DNA of 64,000 nucleotides, from contig NC_031768.1 of NCBI RefSeq assembly GCF_001522545.3, forward strand, positions 98,205,781 to 98,269,780, read 5' to 3'. The position numbers and the translations under genes were made by a program. Each line of letters begins with the position of its first letter. Position 1 is the stretch's first letter. Origin of the DNA: Parus major (Eukaryota > Chordata > Aves > Passeriformes > Paridae). The notes under the pieces are model-generated. The model did not search any database, was not told the origin of the DNA, and saw only the letters and a list, made by a program, of their open reading frames with translations. Positions 13,501 through 28,500 of this stretch are shown here, one piece after another.

Positions 13501-16500
13501 TAGAGTGAAGTACAACTGTTGCATTAGTACTGTTTTCCATTTTTAAGAAGAACTGTATTTGTCTAGATTCCTTGGAGAAAATGAACATTTCCAACAAGCA
13601 CAATGACAAAAAAATAATGTAAAGTATCACATATGCACAGCAAAACCAACCAACCAAACCCCTGCTTCACTTAAACAAGTTCAGCAGTGTTTTTTTACAG
13701 CTGACCTGAAAAGAAAGACACCATTGGAATGGTAAGCCCACAACCTACATACCACTTAACATGAATTTGGACATATATGTTGTGCTCAGGAATCCCTAGA
13801 AACCTGAGAAGTAGTAGAAGGGAAATGCCAATTACAAATAAAAGGCCTCCACGACAGAGGAGTGAGGATTCTTCCATTTTCTTCTGTTCAAAGTTTCATA
13901 GACACATTTCTTTGCCTCAGTGGTTCACTTAGAAAGCCAGGAAGCCTCAACTAAGTTGAAAGAGTAGGAAACTACCACAGTTGAGACTTTTTAGATTCCT
14001 CTCAATTTTTGCATGACACTAACACTGACAATTTTCACACCTGAAGAACATACATTTGAAGAAGTCATCTAAAATCCTGAGAACACTGCCATGGGACAGA
14101 TGTCCACAGTTTAATGTAACAAAAGATAGTGTTTTTTTCAATTTAAGTAAGCACAGTTCTGTTACAAAATAGAAAACCTACACTTCAATTTTCATATAAA
14201 CTGATCAATAAGAGTATGTGAAAGAACACACAAAAGCAGTAAGGGACAGAAACAGAAAGGACATTCTTCTTAAATGACATCTAATTCATACAGATAGAAG
14301 GACTTTGTGTGAGCATTTCCAAATAATTTTCTTGGAAAGCAGCGAGTTTGTGAACACATAGACCCAAATTAAGTGGCTATATTCAAAGCAGTATCATAAT
14401 ACATCTCAACCACCCCTTAAGTAATTTTCCACAGCTGCAGACAGTTAATGTAGTGCAGTTTTCAGCTAGAGGAGCTACTCAAAAATTATATGTAAACTCT
14501 GAAAGAGTTCTTGGAAAAGCATCTGAAGAGACAATCATGACCAGCTGACAATAGTAATATTTTTGCACATTGTTTAAAGCCTGAATGGTTCACTGAAAAT
14601 GTTGATATTTATAGACATGCTTATATAAGATATATCAAACTAGGAGACAGCCACATCACGACACTTTTAATAATATTGGCCCAAATCTTTTCATTTTAAC
14701 TTTGTATCTGGCAGTAGAGCTTGTACTTTCTGAATGAGACAGAAAATTTCTATGCCAAACAGTTTAAAAGAAACAGGCAAACTGAAAAGTATTTCTTTCT
14801 ATGAAGAGCAATATTAGAGCAAATATGTTTTATCTAAAAGCAAACATTATTACAAAATAATGTTCTTAAATTCTAATGAACTAGATTGAGGTAAGAACAT
14901 ACTCACCATCAGTGCTGGAAAGCTCTGTCTGTGTACATGTCATAAGCTTGGCCACACAATGGAAGACAAGTTCCCTCTTTTCTTCCTCAATTAAGAAAGG
15001 TGATAAACACTGAAGTGTATGCAATCTGCCCTCTGTCAATGGAAGGAACCTACTCATACAAGTAAAACACCAACAATGAAATGGACCCAAAAACTGAACT
15101 AGGAAACAAAGTATCAGTTAGTTCATAATGACATAATATCCTCTGACATAACTAATCCCACATGCTAAACCAAATCTGACTTTCACATGTTGTACACATT
15201 TATCACTTCAATTTCAGCCTTCGGTTGTCAAAGGTCAGAGTCAGGATCGTTTTATACTATCAACATTCACAACAAACTGCAAGTTTGTAGGCAGCAGAAT
15301 TAAGATACCCTTCTGTTGTCTTGAAAAGTTCCTTCCTCTCCCAGGATACAGCGTTCTCAGCATGGATCACTTTGGCCATGGTTAAGGACCAGAGTCTTCC
15401 ATGTTCCTCTGATCTTCAAAGAAGAAGAAAGACCCTGGTTAATATATGCAGATGCTCAGGGTTCTTCACCACAAAAGCATCTGGATGCACTTTGAATCAA
15501 CACACAGATGGAAATATAGTGGTACTCTATACAATACAAGCCATGAAGACAGAACTAAAAGTTGTTTCACTTATTCTCACCTACCTGTCAAATAGAGTTT
15601 GTTGCAGGCTGGCTGTACTACTCAGAGCACTGAACTCCTCATATGTGATGTGCATCTCTTCTAACATATGAAGATATTCCAGAAGCAGACAAGGAGGATT
15701 CTCCAATTCTTTAATCCATTGTAATGAGTACAACAGTTCTGCAACTAATTAAATAACAGCTGATGTTTATAAATGACTACTGACTTACAGAAGAAAGAAG
15801 TTTGCAGTTCAAGTTTTTGTTGGTTTTTTTGAATATGCTTTTAAAGCATTTAAGATATTTTTACATGCAATCTCAGGTACTTCAGAGTATGAACTGGATA
15901 TTTGCCATTGTATCATAACATACAGAAAAAAAAAAAAAAGGCTACAGTAATCTATTCTAGATATTCAAGAAATTTTAAAGCAAACTAAGCATGTCATGAC
16001 TCCTCTATTCTCCCCCTTTTCTTTAATATATATTTCTTGCAGACAAGGCAATCAATATTTATGTCCAGAAGAAAACCAAGCAAATTTCAAAAGAGGTTCC
16101 TTCATTAGCTTACAAAGATCAACAAATTACAATTACACTTAACAATAAACAATTACACTTCTCATCATAGTGAGATTTTTGGAGATGGAATTGTTAATTT
16201 GGTAATGCTGCATTTAACTTGAGCATTCTTGAAAATAAAAGGCAACTAGATTCCACCTCCTGGAATTAAGAAAGGTTGTTGTCTCAAGCTATTTTTAAAT
16301 TATGGTTAAACCCTCAAGGGAGATTCAGTTCTTATTGCCCAGTCATGCCAATGGATGGTGTGTTTGGGCCATGAACAGATCTGAAGTTCATTAATCTGAA
16401 GTTCATCTGAACTCAAAATTCTGTTGAGATAGGATGTATATAACCAAAAGAAGTTCCAGAAATATAAAAACTACTTTTCAAGATCTGAACAAAAAACACC

Positions 16501-19500
16501 AAGCAAAAACAAAAAAAAATCAAACAAACAAAAAAAAAACCCAAACAACTCACAAACCAGCAACCAAAGGTAAAAGGATAATTTCTCATACCTGTATGCC
16601 AGACTCTACCTATGCGGTTCTAATTTTCACTTGAGATTACAACTACTATAAAATAAAATTCCTTAAAGTTTTACCATCGTAACTTACTTATATTATCAAT
16701 TTTCTTTCTTTCAGCATCATCATTTCCATGGACTACACTATTTTTCAGTTGAAGTAGTACCATTTTACTTAACAAGGCTGAAGTACACAGATGGCCTGGA
16801 AGTTTAGTTGTGCCACACAGCTTGACACTTGATCCCAGAGGGTCACAATTCATACTAAGCCTTCCTTCCAAAAGAGGCTTGTGCATCCACTGTAATATGT
16901 GCATAAAAAGAGTATGAAAAAATACTTTGATCTGTTTAACCTTGAAAATTCAGAATTATTGAGAAATAACCATGAAACATACACATTCATATCAAAAGCA
17001 CAATGGTGACAATGACCCACTCCAGTGTATTAAAAACCTAATTGCACAGCAGTAATTTGGAACTGCATTGCTGCTAAGAAACAAATACATTTCTTAGTAA
17101 CAAGAAATTGTAGGGTTACTGAAGACTGTTGGCTGCACAGGAAATTGCTGTCCCTCCACACCCTCTACTCTATGTATGTCAGCATTCTGTTGGTAGATAG
17201 CACACCACACTCCTCTGCAGATATTGGTGTCTTTCACAAAACTAATCTTTACGAAGAATTAACTTAGAGATAAAAACATCTTCATAACAGTTACTCTGTC
17301 AGATAAAATTCCAGAACTGTAAAGCAAGTTGCTGGTGTTCTGTGCAGAAAAGGGTAATTTCATGGATTTTGATTTTTCTCCAGTAGTACTGGATGGGTCC
17401 ATAAACAGAGATTTTGTCCTCTTTATGGACAGAGGCTGAAAAGAACCTCTGCACAAACATATGGTATTCATAAGTGCACTGCTATGTCAAAAGAAAGAAT
17501 GCTTACCACCCTAGGGGACAGAGGCTTGAGGAAAGATTGACCACCCTGTGCAATCCATTATCATTTCCATACCTCAGAGCACAGAGACTCGTGCAATTTC
17601 CCCCACTCCGTTCTGTTTGGTGTGACATGCTCAACATAAGCTCTCACAAGATATCCAGACTGTCCAGCAGCTTCCATGAGCTTCAACAACAAATCACTGA
17701 CTGCAGAGATCAAAACCTGAAGACTGAAAAAAGGAGAAAATGCTGCAAACAAGTTGGGCACAATTCATTAAGAGCCACCTCCATATTTTCCATGGATACA
17801 ATGCTCCATACATGCAGTACCAGGGGTGGTTAAGTTCTGCTCTACACATTGCCTCCAAGAGGCTGAAAAGTCTTTCAGTATTACAGATGTTAATTAAATA
17901 AAGGCTATTAAAGCACTGATCCTGGTTTGTTTTGGAGAATGATACATTATGGAACAGGCATCCCAATTACCTTTTAACATCTAAAGAGGATGACTGAACT
18001 TGGTTCTTGACCCACAGTGCAGCTTTAAGCAAAAAGGTGCTCTGTTTCTGAGTGCTTTGAAGCTGATGCACAAGTGAATTTACACCAGACATCCAAGTGT
18101 GTTTTAATTTGCATACAAGTACATCTATTGTAGGGAAAAGAAAAAAGAAAACAAAACAACAAAAAATGGACAAGCAAAACCACCACAAACAGGTAAACTG
18201 TAATTACAACCTACAGCATACAGCAACAATCAAATGTCTAAAGATCCTACAGTAAAACAATCCTCTTTTCTGTGGTTACGTGCAAAAACTATCAAAGGCA
18301 CACACACAGCTTTCTTGTGGCACAGCAATTTTAAATTAACTGTAACTCACAAGTAAGATTCAATTTAATTAAGAGTGATGTTCCTGTTGTCTGCTACCAT
18401 ATGGCCATACAATCTTCAAAACCACAGATCTTTCTACCAAAATATGGAACATTCACAACATCAATAGTCATTTATAAAGCAGTAGTGGTTTCCAAGCTAG
18501 TACTGACCTACTTCACTTCTACAACAATACTGAAACATTGTATTTACTTGTATTAATGTCAGTATATGCACATAACAATTTAGCACCCTCAAATTCTGCA
18601 TTCAAAGAATATAAATCAGGATCTCAGTCTGAACCTGAGACACTGGTAGAGAGAGGCATGGATTACAATTTGTCTGGGCAACTTGGCCAATATAAATGGT
18701 TTCAGAATAAATACATGTTATCTGTAAAGAAGTGATTGTACACAGGTTTTCAGAGACTCCCCAGATTGCAAAACGAACAAAAAAATGTTCATTTGTTATA
18801 TTTCATAGACTTTAAACAACTTCTGTAACAGTCCAAATAGTGTGCAATATCACAGCCTCCAAGTTAGCTGATACTAACATTAAAAAAGCATCAAAGTCCT
18901 TGTAAAGATGTTCAGGACTTGATGCTTAGTAGTACCAATGGGCACAGTAAATGAAAGCAGAGATTTTCATGAGTTACAGCTGCAAATGCTCAGTGTATGT
19001 GAACTCAGTATTCTATCACATACTTGATTCTGTTTCATGAAAAGGAAGAATTTAGATGTAATCATCACCTATGAAAAGGCTTGGTTGAAGTTCTTTTTCC
19101 AGATTACCTGTCAAGTGTGTTGCATCCTGCCTCTGAGCACACAGCTGGAAGATGGTAAGGAGCAAGTCTTCTGAGGATGGCATCAGCAAACACCCTTTCA
19201 CTGAGCTGAAAAAGCTCGAGGCCACATCACAGATGAAAGATACTGAGGGTTCAGTATTTCCAGCTTCAGAAAGATCCTTTGCTTTACACAGAGCTGCCTG
19301 AAGTTTATCAATAATCCTTTCAACAAAAGTTTCACCAATCAATGATTCTGTTGGGCAGAGGAAAAAGACAGTATGCTTTAATTGCTTGATAAACACGACC
19401 GTGCAAAGATGCCATATTAATATGGACCAATTTGATTTCTATTTACTAATTCTGAATGCAAAATAAAGTGCAAAGCAGTTTCAGTCTAATGGATAACTAC

Positions 19501-22500
19501 ACTCTCTTATTTCATAGACACCAGCCAACATTTCACATTGCCAAGTATTTTTCTCTAAACCAACTGAAGCAGCTTTGGAAAAGGCATTTAAAATAGATCA
19601 AGTGCAAAGTGACCCCTCTCCCTTTTGTGTCTTCCTAGCTTCTGGCAACCAGCTGTGAGCCCCAGATCTCACCAGACTATTGCATATAGCCACAAACACG
19701 CTTAGATCCTTTTTCATAGGATAGAAAGCAAGCCAATCACATCTATCCTTAAACTCTGCAGTATCCTGAGGCAATGAGTTCTATTATTTAATTATAAACT
19801 GTATGAAGAAGTGTACTTTTCTTTCCCCTCAAGACTGCTATCTAAGCATGTGTTAGAAACTCACAATCTTCCACTGAAAGAAATAATGATAAATTTCTCA
19901 TATTTGCATTTCCTATATAAATTGTGATTTTGTGGCTCTTAAACACGACCCCATCCCTAACCAATTCCACTACAAGATGACAAATTATAGCTTTTTTTCT
20001 GCATCTACAAGCAGTAGATCCACTGCTTGTCTAACCACCCCTAGCAGATTTCTTTGGGCATATTCTATTACACATTTTTCAAAAGCATATAGATGAACAA
20101 GAATATTGCAATAACCAAAACTATATGCAGTATTCTAGATATTGACAACATATTCAGTATATTGACTAGATACTATAAAAAGTTTCATTTGTCCTCTGTT
20201 CTTTTCACAGCAGCTTCTAATAACCTGTATTCCTTTTTTACTATCTGTCACTTACAGGGAAACACCACAATGACTGAAGATCTTTTTTTGAGTTTTAACA
20301 GGTCAGAGCCCATCATTGAACTGACAGTTACAATTATGTTCTTCCCGTGTATACTTGTAATATTTACTGGCTTTCAATTTATTTTGTAATCTTTCGTATC
20401 ATTTAAGCACTAAGTATGACAACACACTGCTATGGGTCTGTGACTTTCCAGTAACAATTATCTTCCCTTCACTATTTATCCTTTTTCCCCTTGAATTCCT
20501 TTCATCATAGGCTACTGATCCATGAAAGGCTCTTCTATTTCCTCCATAACAATTTGCCATAATAAACTTAGATAAGAGATCCCATTATAAGATTCTTTTT
20601 GAAAGTCCAAATACTCTACTTTGGCTTGAATGGCTAACTCAAGAACCACTATAGCTCCTCAAAATCTCCTAGGCTTCATCCAGTATGATTTAAACACAAG
20701 TCACCCAGCACCCAGCAGAAAATGAGCTCAGAGTGTCTCTGGCTCTAGAGTCAAAAAGAAAAGTCACTGGACAATCAGCCCTAGAACATAACAGACTCAC
20801 AAGCACATTTGTTGAACTCTCTGTGGAGAGAGGAAACAGGTTTTCCTGATGGTCCTTTACATAAAAAGTTCCAGTAACAGAAAAAACAATCTTAGGACAC
20901 CTTCAGGATAACTTGTCTAAGTACATCCACTACAGTGAGCTGCCTGTGTGCACCTCTGAAACTTGAAAGAACCATGAATGTGCACAGCATCCAGTGACAC
21001 TGAAATATGTCACCTCAGGGATCAAAGCAAATGCTGACTTTACATGGAAAACATGAAGAAAATTGAACTACCCTGGAAGTCTATATTATATACTAAAAAT
21101 GCAAGAAATAAATTAAATAGGCTGCTATTAATTAAAAAAAAAAATCAGATTACATATACAGCATAAGAACACACACAGACTTTTTAAAAGACATGAAAAT
21201 AAATGGAAATGGCCCGAAACAATTTAAAGATCCTGTAACAAGGCATTACTAAAATGCACATAGGTCTGTAACAATTGAGTTGGTATTCTAGTTTTGAAGG
21301 TGAATTTCACATGCTATGGTTTAAAAATTCGTATTATTTTACAGTACATCAGCTGATAGATCAAGCTTACTTAAATTTTCCTCAAGTTCTCAGAACTTGC
21401 AAAACTGATTTTTCTCTTTAAATACTGCCTTTGTTTAGCAATGTGGACCAAAAAAATGGAAGCTACTGCTGCAAGTTACTGTTTACAAAATTAAACTGGA
21501 TGTAGTGAAATGGCTAAGGTATAAAAAAAGCCCAAAAAATAAGAAACTAAAACCCCAACAAAAACCAACCAATCAACAAAAAACTACCAAAAAAAACCTT
21601 AAATGTTCTACATGAAGTATTCTGAAGATCACAAATTCCCTTCAACCTCATGCAGAGCCTAAGTGCAGCATTTACACTTCATGAACTCCAAGGATTATAT
21701 ATGCTCACCATTTTTAACATGCTGTGACAACACCAAGCTCAGGAGGGTCCACCTTTCTGAAGAGGCTGATCCTGATGAGGCTGCTCTAGGTTTTAAACCC
21801 AGGTGACACAGATCATCTGCCAGCATTACCAGTTTTTCTCCAAGCGTGTCCCCTTTGAGCCAGTCAGAGACTAAGGAAAGTTTTGTAGTGCTTGAGCATG
21901 CCTGGATCACAAGAAAAACATTCCAAGAATCTTTTGAGGGTATAGAATAATAGAATGGTTTGGACTGGAAGGGACTGTACAGATCATCTTCCAAGTTCCA
22001 ATTTAAGTACCAACACCCTGCCATGGGCAGGGACACCTCCCACTAGACCACATTGCTCCAAGCCCTGTCCAGCCTGGCCTTGAACACTTCCAGGGATGGG
22101 ACAGCCACAGCTTCTTTGGGCAGCTCCCTGTTATGAACAATTAACTTTTATTCCTAAGCATAAGATTAGTATGTCAAACTTGCATACACAGAGCGAGAAT
22201 GATATAATCTGCCACAAACAGCCTTCAGATTTTACATCTGCAACAACACCCCCCAACTTTCTCTTTGCCAGAGACAGCAACTTATGGCTGGGTCAGATCT
22301 CTACTGCAGAGTGAAACAAGTAATGCTTCCTTTACCTTTCTCCTCAAACTATAGAGCCCAGAAAACTCCTATATTACAATTAGAAAAGTAACTTCTGGAT
22401 GACCAAGTTGGCTGAAATCAAATCTATTTAAAACATAAAACCTGTTTACAGCACCTGAATTTCTTTAAGAAGAAATAGAAGGTCACAAATTAAAAACATT

Positions 22501-25500
22501 ATTTTGCTGATGAGCCACTTTAAGTTAAAAAATCATAAAACCTGATCATTTCTAAAATACACAGCATATGTGAGGGAAGATCTTATGGTCTATGCACTGG
22601 ACTGTAGGTCAAGTGCAATGAGGTCTTGTCCAGAAATTCATCATACACTTCCTATTTCATCCCACCCAATTACTTAAATGTCAATTTGTCAGTACTCAGT
22701 GTGAAAAAATGGAATACTACCTTTTCCTTATAAGGATGATGACATAAATAATCATTTAAATTATAGGTCTAATCCCCAGCTCCATTCTCTCTAGCTTGGA
22801 AGAGATGGTCAACAAATGAGGAATTCCTCTGGCTCAGAAACCAGACTGACCATTATCGGAAGGAGCAAAGATTCTTTTGTTTTGGCATCATCACTTCATT
22901 TTTAAGACAGTCTCCAGATTAAAATGCATTTAAAACAAACACTACTCTGAAACTGTATGATTTTCAAACTACGGAAATTACAACTACAAACTCATGTGAG
23001 TCTCAAAGCTAACATTAAATTACACTTATTAAAAACTATGCATAACAAGAACAAAAAGAAATCTTAAGAGGTACCTTTTGAATTATCTGGAGGAAAATAA
23101 CCCATTTCAAATCCATCTGGAAAAGAAAAACAAAATTCCCCAATATTTAATAAAAATCTTTGCTGAATAGGAAGCAATAATGCCATTTTAACTGTTCTAT
23201 AGGCATAAGGAGAAGCTGCTAAAATTCAGTAACAAAGTTATTGATTATATTATTTTTGTCTTCCAAATCTTTCTCTCCCACAAAATACAGTAAGGGATTG
23301 TATTTATACAAAAAGGCTACCAATGACTACTATTAAAGTACACTGTATAAAGAAACAAGAGAAACAAGAAATGAAAATTCTGATACTTTTTTAAAAATTA
23401 TTTATACTGTATAGAAAGGGACAGAACCTTACACCCATCACTATCATGTCCAACTTTCCTAAAAGTACCTTCCTAATGCTGAACTTAACCCAAATTATTT
23501 ATTAGAATTATCTTCCATGCGACAGTGCCAAAATAAGATTATTAATGAACCACAGCCCACAATAACAGTAATGACTTTGATAAAAATTAGTAACATCATG
23601 TACAAGTCATACCTTTGCTAAATCATCAAGAATGACTTTCCTTTCATCATTATTGTTGCAACAATGAAGTACACTGTATAAAATATCAACCAGGAAATGT
23701 GTGTCTTTTCTCCAGTCTTCTTTCAGCCAAGTTATTAAATTCATATACAGAAATTGTACAGATGGATTTTGGATATGAGGTTTCACTTCGTTTTGGGATT
23801 CAGCTTGAGCAGGGCTTACATCATTTCCCTGCTCTAAAAGTACTTGGAAAACTCTGTTTGAAGAAAAGGAGTTGAGCAGGGCAGAGAGAAATTTCAAATG
23901 CTGTTCTGACTTCTGTTCATTGATATACACAATGCTCAGCTCAGCCAGGTTGCAGACTAAGTTCTCTAGAGGTTCTTTCCTTAGAGGTGAAGTTTGCTGA
24001 AAGTCAGCCTGAATTTCAGAATCACTATTTCTCACTTCTGTGAGCTTTCGATTCTCTGTGTTCCTTTCAGATTCATCCTCATCTGTAAATCTGATTTTTA
24101 GAGATTTTCTATTGTTTGGTTTCGTAGCGCTCTTTGGATTCTGAAGAATTTCTAGCATACCAGATATGGCAAACAGTAATTTCTCATCAGCATCCAACCT
24201 ATCAACATGAAGTATACACATTTTTAAAAGATGGTCCCAAAAATCTGACAACAGTTTCTGGAAAACTTCATCTGTGCTATCATCATTGGAGAGTTCTGCT
24301 TTAGCTTCCCAGGAACTCAACATTTCTGCTATTTGATAAAATAATGGTCCACTCTGTAACTTGGGCTCCTTAAGTACAGCATTGGTAAAAGGAATTAGCT
24401 ATAAAGACAAAAAAATATATTAAAGAACAGTGATCCAAACTAGAAAATCATTTTATTCTTTATAATACTGAGAAATTGTATAATTCTGAAAAACATTCTG
24501 GAAGCAATTCTGCAAATATGATGATTATTTATGTTTGAATACTTTATAAAAATATACAGGATGGGAGGCACTTCTTTCCCCTTAAATATAACTTCAATTG
24601 CACAGCAAAAAGGATTATTCCACCAGAAGAAAAAACCCCTAAATTCATAGTACCTTTAGTTTTGTTACACATTGCTCTCTACAACTCCCTGAAAGGAGGT
24701 GGGGGTGGGTCTCTTCTGCCATGTCTCAAGTGAAAGGATGAGAAGGAATGGCCCTTAATTGCAGCAGGGGAAATTCAAACCAGCAATTAGAAAAAAAAAT
24801 AAAAATCACTGTAAGTGTTGTCAGGCATTGGAATAAGTTGCCCAGAAAGGTGGTGGAGACACCACCTCTGAAAGTGCTTAAGAGACACTTGGATGAGGCA
24901 CATGGGGACATGGTCTGGGGGCGATTTTGGTGGTGCTGGGCTGACAGTGAGACTGGATGATCTTGAAGGTCTTTTCCAGACTTGCAATTCTGTGTGGTTT
25001 TTTTTTCATAAAATCTAGGGAAACTCAACAGATAAGTTAATCCTCACCTAAAACTCACATTTTTTCTTTAATTTTGAATTATTAAATGAACACACAACAA
25101 TATTCAGTATTTCTGATAAATACCTGGTCACATATAAGCATTTGATGAATTTGGCTTTGGTCTTCTCCTTCTCTTTTCTGTAGTACAGCAAAGCACAGAC
25201 ACTCCATAAATGCAGTTATAATTGCTGAGCTTTCTGAAGGGCTGGCTATTGTCCTCTCATGTGACAACCTGTGAGAGGACACACAGTCAGTTGTGCTTCC
25301 AAGAAACCCAGTACAAATGTCAATGTGCCCTCAATTATGTTCTGATCCAAACACCAGTATGAGAATACAGGATCACTGAATCATTTACAGGAGTCAGATC
25401 AAAATAAAGTCAATTTAAAAGGTTGCTAAACCCAGGCAATTAACAGAACTTATATCAAAATATCTTCTTCATCTGGTCTTAGCATTCAGAAAAAAAAAGA

Positions 25501-28500
25501 CCTATGGAAACACAGAAACCATATACAGCACATTGTCTCATGTTTCAGTCAGCTGGTGAAACTCTTCTGCAATTCTCCATACACACCATAGAGGTTCAGA
25601 AAGCATCACTTTTTGTCTTTACAGAAGAAAAAAAAAAAAAAAAAGATAAAAAATGGGAAGGAAAAAATAGAGAAAAAAAAGAAAGCAACCTAAGGACAGT
25701 CTCACCAGTTTTGAGTCTGAAAACCTGTAATTTCTCTGGTTTTTAATAATTACATTGCACAAATGATCACAGAAATATTACAATAATTTTTTTTTAAATA
25801 AATGAAATTTCAGTATTTCATAAAATAATTTCTATATGCTTTTCAGTACACAATGTACAGGTGCACATTTAAATTACATTTGACAGAAAGGTGGTTTTGA
25901 CGTATTTTAAAGGCACAAAGTAAAAGCAGCTTCATCCTTTAAAAATAAATGAGTATTATGAGAATTACAGTTCCTACATAAAGGAAATGTCACTATCACA
26001 AAGCTAATACCCTCTGTAAGAATTACACACTGGTGAGAAGTAATTAATGACTCTTAAGAGTCACCCTTAACTATAATTAATGTTCCATATTCAAATCTGT
26101 CATGGAATAAACACAAAGCTTTGACAAGGAAAGATAAGAATGCTTCATGTAAGGAAGATGTAGTAAAATCAAAAGGAAAGCTGAAGGTTTAAGACAACAG
26201 GAACAGCCACAAAGGACTGACTCCAGTTTGGATATTAAAAAGAATTTTAAAAATATTATCTCATTCATCACTAAATGCTTAAAGGTTAGTTTCTTTATTT
26301 CCAAATATAAAAGAGACTGATTCCAAATAAATAAATTCGTGGTCCATACCCTTGAATTATAGAGCTGAAAAAAACTCTGAAGTACTCCAGCTTTGGCTCC
26401 ACAACATCAGGAGGCACCTTGCTAATGAAGGGCAGCAGGTTTGGGTAGATAACAGTAGCTAATCCTCGCCCACCTTCTCGAAGCACTGCCCAGAGCTTCG
26501 GCAGAACTCCTTTTCTGGCATTTACATGACTCCAACAGTCCTACAGAAAGAAATTCACTTACTATAAATTAAATAACAGTATGCTGCTTCAAGAGAACTC
26601 CCAAGGCAGCCATTTAACCTACCTCCCTGTATTACAGCTGAAACAAGTTATTGTGAAAATTAAATTCTGTTAAGTTACTCACTTGCCACTATTCTTCAAA
26701 ATTAATTTCTCCCTGTTTTGGTTTGTGAAGTTAACATGATAAAACTCTTTCTGCAATGTTTAAAATCCTTTGACCTTCCTTGTTAGCCAACTGCAATTAA
26801 AGGTTTCTCTTTAATAATGTTTTCATGATGTTTCATAGAAATCACTATTGTAATTAGTCCTGTATTTCATTTTAAATTCTCATTATCAAGGCCAACCAGT
26901 GGCTGAATTTAAAAGTATCACTAACTTCACAACTTTCTTCGAAAATTTTCTGACAATTAGAAAATGCTTTGGCACTTCCCCTCCCTAATTTTTTTTTGTC
27001 ATCTGATCTATTTTATTTATCATCACGTTTATTATCGTTCAAGGTACCTATATTTATAACTAGTTGAACAAAATCTGTTTAGGGGTTTTTCTTCATGAAA
27101 ACTCATTACAGTTCATTACAGCAGCTGCAAAAGGGATCTGCAGCATTAAACCCTCAAACCATCCCAGTCTATGGCAACACCTCATCCTCCTAATAAATTC
27201 AAAGCCGGTGTTTCACTTAAAATTAAGGGACAAAAAAAAAAAAAAGAAAAAGCTATAGAACCCTTACATTTGAAGGGAAACAAACTAACCAAAATTGCAC
27301 TGCAGGTCGTTTTTGTAACTGTCTTTAACAAAGAAAAATGTTTAAAGCATTATTTGACTTACTAGTAACTGCATTTAATGAAAACGTTTCAGGGAAATTA
27401 AATTAAATTCATGAAACAACTCTAATTTTCAGATATGCTGGACATGATCTATTTGAAAGTTACAGTGAAAGAAGGAGGATGTAGCCTTAAGGAGTTCCTG
27501 TTATTAATTATAAAGAAAACCCAGTCAAGCCTGTCTTCCTAATTCCACACAGAAAACAACACTTGGTGAAAAGTTAACTTTAATGAAAAAGTCTTCCCCT
27601 TACACTTCCCACATTACCTCAATAGTGGTGATAGTGTAAAGCACTGCTTCCCAAAGAGCAGGACACACCACTGCATCACTGTCATCAATGCTGAAAAGAA
27701 CAGCAGGACAAACTCTTGGTGCTTCAGCTTTCATCACCTCAGGCAAGTGCTGGCAAAAAGCAGAAATCAGCTCAAAGAAAGCTGAGCGAACCTGACAGAG
27801 GCCACAGAAGGAAAAACAGAATTTGTCACTACATGTAGTTTATAAGATTACTTTTAAAGTCAACAAAACCTTACAACACATCATCCCCATATTTTAACAT
27901 ATAAACAAAAGTCAAAATACTATTAAAAACAAAGCAAAACAAAGCAGTTATCAAGCAGTCTTATCAAATATTTTAATGTCATTTTTTTAGTGATAAAATG
28001 TTTATCAAAAGTTGTATTTTCATATACTTCTCAAAAGGTGTTTTTTCCCAAAAGCAACTTAAAGCTTTTAAACAAAATACTATTGCATGAATTCATCACC
28101 CTATGCACGGCTGGTCTTGGCAGACTAAAGACCAGTAAAATGGTTTAAAAAATGAAAATCCCAAAGTATTAAGAACACCTGGTGTAAGCTGACCAAGCAT
28201 GTATCTTCTACATGAATTTTAAATTATAGCAGATTGGCAAGATTTAGATCGTGATGATATGGAAATAAAAATTTAGCTTACTACATAAATTTTCAAACAA
28301 TATTGTCTATATTGAATTTGAGGGCTTTTTAACACTAAGTCTGGTCAAATATTAGTCCCATATTGAAAAGATTTATAATTATGTTAACTGAACAGTCTCT
28401 TTAGCCTTTCTGAAATCTACCTAGAAAACTAAAGGCTGTTTCAAATCCAAGCAAAGTATCAAGTTCATCCTTGTAGAATACAAGTATTAATACGCCCTTA

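Noticed and set aside
23335..23685. AGTACACTGTATAAA occurring twice, once in LTN1 exon 10 and once in the next intron
   Set aside because: Only about 15 bp are shared with no similarity in the flanks; probably chance in AT-rich sequence.
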